Below are positions 6,065 through 8,886 of a stretch of 8,886 bases of DNA, in pieces. The notes below the pieces were generated by a model. The model was not told where the DNA came from. It searched no databases and saw only the letters and a program-made list of their open reading frames with translations. Numbering within the stretch: position 1 is the stretch's first letter; every line of letters begins with the position of its first letter. The translations under genes and the position numbers were made by a program. Source of the DNA: Halobacteria archaeon (GTDB lineage Archaea; Halobacteriota; Syntropharchaeia; Alkanophagales; Methanospirareceae); the NCBI GenBank assembly GCA_029932715.1, contig JAOZPO010000051.1, forward strand, positions 1-8,886, given 5' to 3'.

Positions 6065-6988
6065 GTGAGCGAATCTAAAAGAAGGGGCATTGCTTTGCTC
6101 TTATTATGTATCTGCCTGGTTTCCACAGTGATAGGATTTATCATCATAGCAAAACGACCTTTTGATACTGGCGGCAGTAGTGGTAAAATAGTATTAATCA
6201 ACATAGAAGGCACAATCGTGGGTGGTGGAAGCGGATATGGACTATTGGGCTCAGAATCAGGAGCAGATGATATTGCAAAGCAGATAAAACGTGCAGGCGA
6301 GGATTCATCGGTAAAAGCAATCCTGCTCAGGATAAATAGCCCGGGAGGAAGCGCAGCAGCATCTCAAGAATTGCACGAAGAGGTAAAGAAGGCGCGAGAT
6401 AATGGTAAGATAGTGGTGGCTTCAATGAGCGATGTAGCCGCTTCGGGTGGCTATTATGTCGCCTGCGGTGCAGATAAAATAGTTGCGAATCCCGGTACAA
6501 TGACAGGTAGCATTGGCGTTATCTTTTCACAGTTGCAGTACTCTGAGCTGCTTGAGAGGTACGGGATAAGAGCTAATGTAATTAAAAGTGGCAAATATAA
6601 AGACATCGGCTCGCCGCTAAGAAACATGACAGAAGAGGAGCGTCATATCCTTCAGGAAATGATTGATGATATATACCTCCAGTTTGTTCGTGCAGTAGCG
6701 GAGGGAAGGCAGATGAACGAGAGCGAGGTCTTAGAGCTTGCCGATGGCAGGATATTCACGGGTAAGCGTGCAAAGGAGCTGGGGTTGGTAGATGATCTGG
6801 GTAATTTTCAGGATGCTGTTGACCTCGCAGCGGAAGTGGCAGGGATAGAAGGCAAGCCAAAAGTGGTTGAATATGGCAAGAAATCGCCTTTTGAGTCCTT
6901 CTTTGGTCTATTTGCAAGAGAACTTGGTCATGGTATAGCAGAAACGTTTTTAGATACCGGGAAACCACAAGTGGGTCTGATTAGCTAA
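6065..6988 (+). CDS. sppA: signal peptide peptidase SppA (peptidase S49), membrane-anchored serine protease
   Basis: 307 residues with one N-terminal membrane segment (about 8-29). It has a crotonase-like S49 fold: VLINIEGTI (43-51), ILLRINSPGGS (86-96), the nucleophile S127 in DVAASGGYY, TGSIGVI (147-153), and the general-base lysine K179 in SGKYKDIGSP. Ser and Lys are 52 residues apart, the same spacing as the Ser/Lys dyad of Bacillus subtilis SppA (S147/K199). At this length it is the half-size form, which assembles into a ring from single-domain subunits, unlike the doubled E. coli enzyme. It cleaves signal peptides left in the membrane after secretion and possibly other membrane-associated peptides, with the active site on the outer face. 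The gene has its own promoter and ribosome site and is probably monocistronic; a T-rich tract follows. Confidence 0.93.
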   Translation: MSESKRRGIALLLLCICLVSTVIGFIIIAKRPFDTGGSSGKIVLINIEGTIVGGGSGYGLLGSESGADDIAKQIKRAGEDSSVKAILLRINSPGGSAAASQELHEEVKKARDNGKIVVASMSDVAASGGYYVACGADKIVANPGTMTGSIGVIFSQLQYSELLERYGIRANVIKSGKYKDIGSPLRNMTEEERHILQEMIDDIYLQFVRAVAEGRQMNESEVLELADGRIFTGKRAKELGLVDDLGNFQDAVDLAAEVAGIEGKPKVVEYGKKSPFESFFGLFARELGHGIAETFLDTGKPQVGLIS

Positions 6989-7005
6989 GCGATTGCAGGT
7001 ATCCA

Positions 7006-7011
7006 TTTTTT
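7006..7011 (+). terminator. possible oligo-T terminator of sppA
   Basis: A run of six T residues, followed by four more at 7016-7019, lies about 20 bp after the sppA stop and ahead of the lysS promoter. Archaeal RNA polymerase can terminate on oligo-T tracts without a hairpin. No stem is visible here. Confidence 0.4.
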
Positions 7012-7027
7012 AACCTTTTGCATCTAC

Positions 7028-7039
7028 TATAATATATAT
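7028..7039 (+). promoter_or_regulatory. TATA promoter of lysS
   Basis: TATAATATATAT is centred about 21 bp ahead of the ATG at 7054. There is no Shine-Dalgarno sequence, so the transcript is probably leaderless. No clear BRE-like purine block precedes it. Confidence 0.5.
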
Positions 7040-7053
7040 CATAACAAGAAATT

Positions 7054-8586
7054 ATGCACTGGTCTTTAGCAATCGCAGAGGACATAGTAAAGCGCAGGGG
7101 CGAGAAGAAACAGGTTGTTGCTACTGGTATTACACCGTCCGGCGATATTCACGTGGGCAATCTGCGGGAGATAATAATAGGAGATACTGTACATAGCGCA
7201 CTTGCAGATAAGGGCGTAGATGCCAGGCTCATCTATGTCGCTGATACTTTTGACCCTCTGCGGAGGAGATACCCTTTCCTTCCTGAAGAGTACAAAACGC
7301 AAGTGGGCAAACCGATTTCAGAAATCCCAGACCCTTTTGGATGCCACTCTTCCTATGCTGAGCACTTCCTGCAGCCTTTCCTCGATTCATTAGACAAATT
7401 GGGCATAGAATTAGATATATTCAAAGCAGATGAGATGTATAAGTCAGGGCAGTATGTAGACGTAATAAAAGAAGCGATATTGAGAAGGGACGATTTGGCA
7501 CGGATTTTAACGGACATTTCGGGCAGGCAATTGCCAGAGAAGTGGTCGCCATTCAGCCCACTCTGTGACGCCTGTGGCAGAATAACAGCCGCAATTGTAA
7601 CTGACTGCGACATGAAGAAGGAGGAAGTATCGTACGAATGTGAATGTGGAAACAGGGGTATTGCTTCGTTCAAAGGTGGTGGTAAATTGGCGTGGCGTGT
7701 GGACTGGGCAGCGAGATGGAAAATCCTGGGTGTTACAATCGAGCCGTTTGGCAAGGACCATGCAGCACCCGGTGGGTCTTTCGAGTCCGGGCAGCGGATA
7801 TCAACGGAAATATACAATTACGAAGCGCCTTATCCCATTCCTTTTGAGCATATACTGTTAAAGACGAAAGAAGGAGAGGGCAGGAAGGCGAAAATAACAG
7901 CAATGTCCTCATCCATGGGGACGAACATCCCGGTGCATACAATATTAGAAACAGTGCCACCAGAGATTTTAAGGTACGTCATATCGAGAGTGAAACCAGA
8001 TAAGCATATAGAATTCAATCCCTCTCTGCCCTTGCTACACCTGATAGATGAATACGAGCGTGAAGTAGGAGGAATAGGGAAAGGCGTGGTGGCGAAGATA
8101 CCGTTTCGGCATCTCTTAACTCTTGTCCAGATTGCACGAGGGGATCCCGCTAAACTGCTCGAAGTAACCATAAGGAGCGGTTATGAAGTCAGCGAACGAG
8201 CAGAGGATTTAGAGGAGCTGCGTAAAAAAGCGAGCTATGCGGAGAACTGGCTGCAGAAGTATGCACCGGCGAGTATTAAGTTCGCATTGCAGGCTGATTT
8301 ACCGATAGAAGAGCTAAAGAGCCTGTCAGAGGCACAAAAGAAGGTATTGACACTCATGGCACAGGAGCTAAAAGAAGGTACAAACCTGAGTGCTGCTGAT
8401 TGGCATGATAAGATATATGCACTCGCTTCTGAGACGGATATGGACGTGAAAGAGATATTCAAGGCTATTTATATCGCATTGCTGAAGAAGCCTTCAGGTC
8501 CGCGTGCCGGGTGGCTACTCGCATCGCAGAATATTGAATTTCTGAGGAATAGGTTTGAAGCGGCAGGAGGAGAGACAAGAAACTGA
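7054..8586 (+). CDS. lysS: lysyl-tRNA synthetase, class I
   Basis: 510 residues, normal full length for the class I (archaeal-type) enzyme, which charges tRNA-Lys with lysine using ATP. The HIGH-type signature is TPSGDIHVGNLRE (27-39; H33-V-G-N36), followed by a Rossmann core with YVADTFDPLR (61-70) and IPDPFG (91-96). A zinc-ribbon insertion has C171-x2-C174 and C196-x-C198. GKDHAAPGGS (233-242) is typical of this family. The KMSKS-equivalent loop reads AMSSSMGT (283-290), so the flanking lysines of the canonical motif are alanine and methionine here; the MSSS core is kept. PPEILRYVI (302-310) and KHIEFNP (317-323) follow, then a helical anticodon-binding region. The gene converges with a small minus-strand gene 26 bp downstream. 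The identification is firm. Confidence 0.96.
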   Translation: MHWSLAIAEDIVKRRGEKKQVVATGITPSGDIHVGNLREIIIGDTVHSALADKGVDARLIYVADTFDPLRRRYPFLPEEYKTQVGKPISEIPDPFGCHSSYAEHFLQPFLDSLDKLGIELDIFKADEMYKSGQYVDVIKEAILRRDDLARILTDISGRQLPEKWSPFSPLCDACGRITAAIVTDCDMKKEEVSYECECGNRGIASFKGGGKLAWRVDWAARWKILGVTIEPFGKDHAAPGGSFESGQRISTEIYNYEAPYPIPFEHILLKTKEGEGRKAKITAMSSSMGTNIPVHTILETVPPEILRYVISRVKPDKHIEFNPSLPLLHLIDEYEREVGGIGKGVVAKIPFRHLLTLVQIARGDPAKLLEVTIRSGYEVSERAEDLEELRKKASYAENWLQKYAPASIKFALQADLPIEELKSLSEAQKKVLTLMAQELKEGTNLSAADWHDKIYALASETDMDVKEIFKAIYIALLKKPSGPRAGWLLASQNIEFLRNRFEAAGGETRN

Positions 8587-8612
8587 TGCTATGGCTCATT
8601 CTTATTTAGGCA

Positions 8613-8789
8613 CTAAAGAGCAGAGAGCATTGTTTTTAATGCTTCTATCCAGTAGCCCACGAAACCACCGATAAACTCCCCTATCTCTCGCGCTGATATG
8701 TCTCCTGGAATGGATGCATTGCCTGAGAGAATAGGGAGTAAAAAGAACAACACAATCACTACCAATACTATTATGGTCACTATCTTCAT
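8613..8789 (-). CDS. 58-residue single-span membrane protein, unrecognised
   Basis: A short minus-strand frame from ATG 8789-8787 to TAG at 8615-8613. Residues 3-22 are strongly hydrophobic (VTIIVLVVIVLFFLLPIL). A short polar, Ser/Asp-containing linker follows (23-35), and then a Gly/aromatic-rich, amphipathic-looking segment (IGEFIGGFVGYWIEALKTML, 36-55). An in-frame TAA lies two codons before the ATG, so the start is fixed. GGAAGG precedes the start as a weak ribosome site and a good TATA box lies about 50 bp upstream. It is convergent with lysS. I recognise no family; its role is unknown. It could be a small membrane-complex subunit or a secreted peptide with a signal anchor, but nothing here decides this. 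Promoter, ribosome site and a sensible composition together make it a likely real gene. Confidence 0.65.
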   Translation of the reverse strand: MKIVTIIVLVVIVLFFLLPILSGNASIPGDISAREIGEFIGGFVGYWIEALKTMLSAL

Positions 8790-8833
8790 CTTTTACTGTT
8801 TCCTTCCCGCTATATGTATGTTATTTTTCTTTG

Positions 8834-8847
8834 CTATATAAATATAG
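8834..8847. promoter_or_regulatory. near-palindromic, possibly bidirectional TATA element
   Basis: CTATATAAATATAG is an inverted repeat (CTATAT / ATATAG) around a central AA. Read on the minus strand it gives TTTATATA about 45 bp ahead of the small gene at 8789. Read on the plus strand it gives TATATAAATA about 27 bp ahead of an ATG at 8869. One element could recruit TBP in either orientation. Confidence 0.5.
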
Positions 8848-8868
8848 TATTTGTATATGTACTGTACG

Positions 8869-8886
8869 ATGAAGATGCATGATACA
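8869..8886 (+). CDS. possible start of a plus-strand gene cut by the window edge
   Basis: ATG at 8869 opens a frame (MKMHDT) that is still open at the last base. A TATA box lies about 27 bp upstream, the spacing expected for a leaderless archaeal message, as seen for other genes in this window. Six codons are too few to identify anything, so this is only a flag for whoever sees the next segment. Confidence 0.25.

Noticed and set aside
7353..7817. 154-codon minus-strand frame inside lysS
   Set aside because: Antisense to the zinc-ribbon and core region of an unmistakable synthetase; a shadow frame despite its length.
1..8886. tRNA, rRNA, CRISPR array, box C/D RNA or insertion sequence
   Set aside because: Reading both strands by eye showed no cloverleaf with a T-arm motif, no regularly spaced repeats, no paired C and D boxes at suitable spacing, and no transposase or terminal repeats. 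A covariance-model search would settle the RNA classes.

Overview
The window looks like archaeal chromosome, most likely from a methanogen-related euryarchaeote. An ANME-1/Methanophagales, Syntropharchaeia or Archaeoglobi-type lineage is my best guess, but I could not test placement. The grounds are a complete class I lysyl-tRNA synthetase, a half-size archaeal-type SppA, a winged-helix regulator fused to PAS/GAF sensor domains, BRE/TATA-like core promoters with short or absent leaders, and a secreted multihaem c-type cytochrome.

Left part (1-1152): a minus-strand gene starts at 490 and runs off the left edge. It encodes a signal-peptide-bearing multihaem cytochrome c. About 660 bp without a convincing gene separates it from the next gene, which is divergent. 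This gap holds the cytochrome's core promoter, a four-tract G-quadruplex motif on the minus strand (750-777), a GC hairpin (937-953) and the regulator's promoter.

Sensory block (1153-5301, all plus strand): a wHTH-PAS-GAF-PAS protein without a kinase core (1153-2586), a stand-alone receiver protein (2890-3282), and a membrane-anchored PAS-PAS histidine kinase (3364-5301). Receiver and kinase look like a cognate two-component pair. Neither has a DNA-binding output, so the wHTH protein next door is a natural candidate partner. The second PAS of the kinase carries a Cys/His cluster, and the first PAS of the wHTH protein aligns with it but keeps only one of those cysteines. The cytochrome and the receiver gene share an identical 15-nt BRE/TATA sequence. 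Together this suggests, without proving it, a redox or electron-transfer control locus.

Right part (5309-8886): a four-helix DUF5658-like membrane protein on the minus strand, convergent with the kinase; sppA; lysS (class I); and an overlooked 58-residue minus-strand membrane protein (8613-8789), convergent with lysS. At the right edge a near-palindromic TATA element sits between that small gene and a possible plus-strand start at 8869. This part is housekeeping in character with no visible functional tie to the sensory block.

No tRNA, rRNA, CRISPR array, insertion sequence or origin was recognised.
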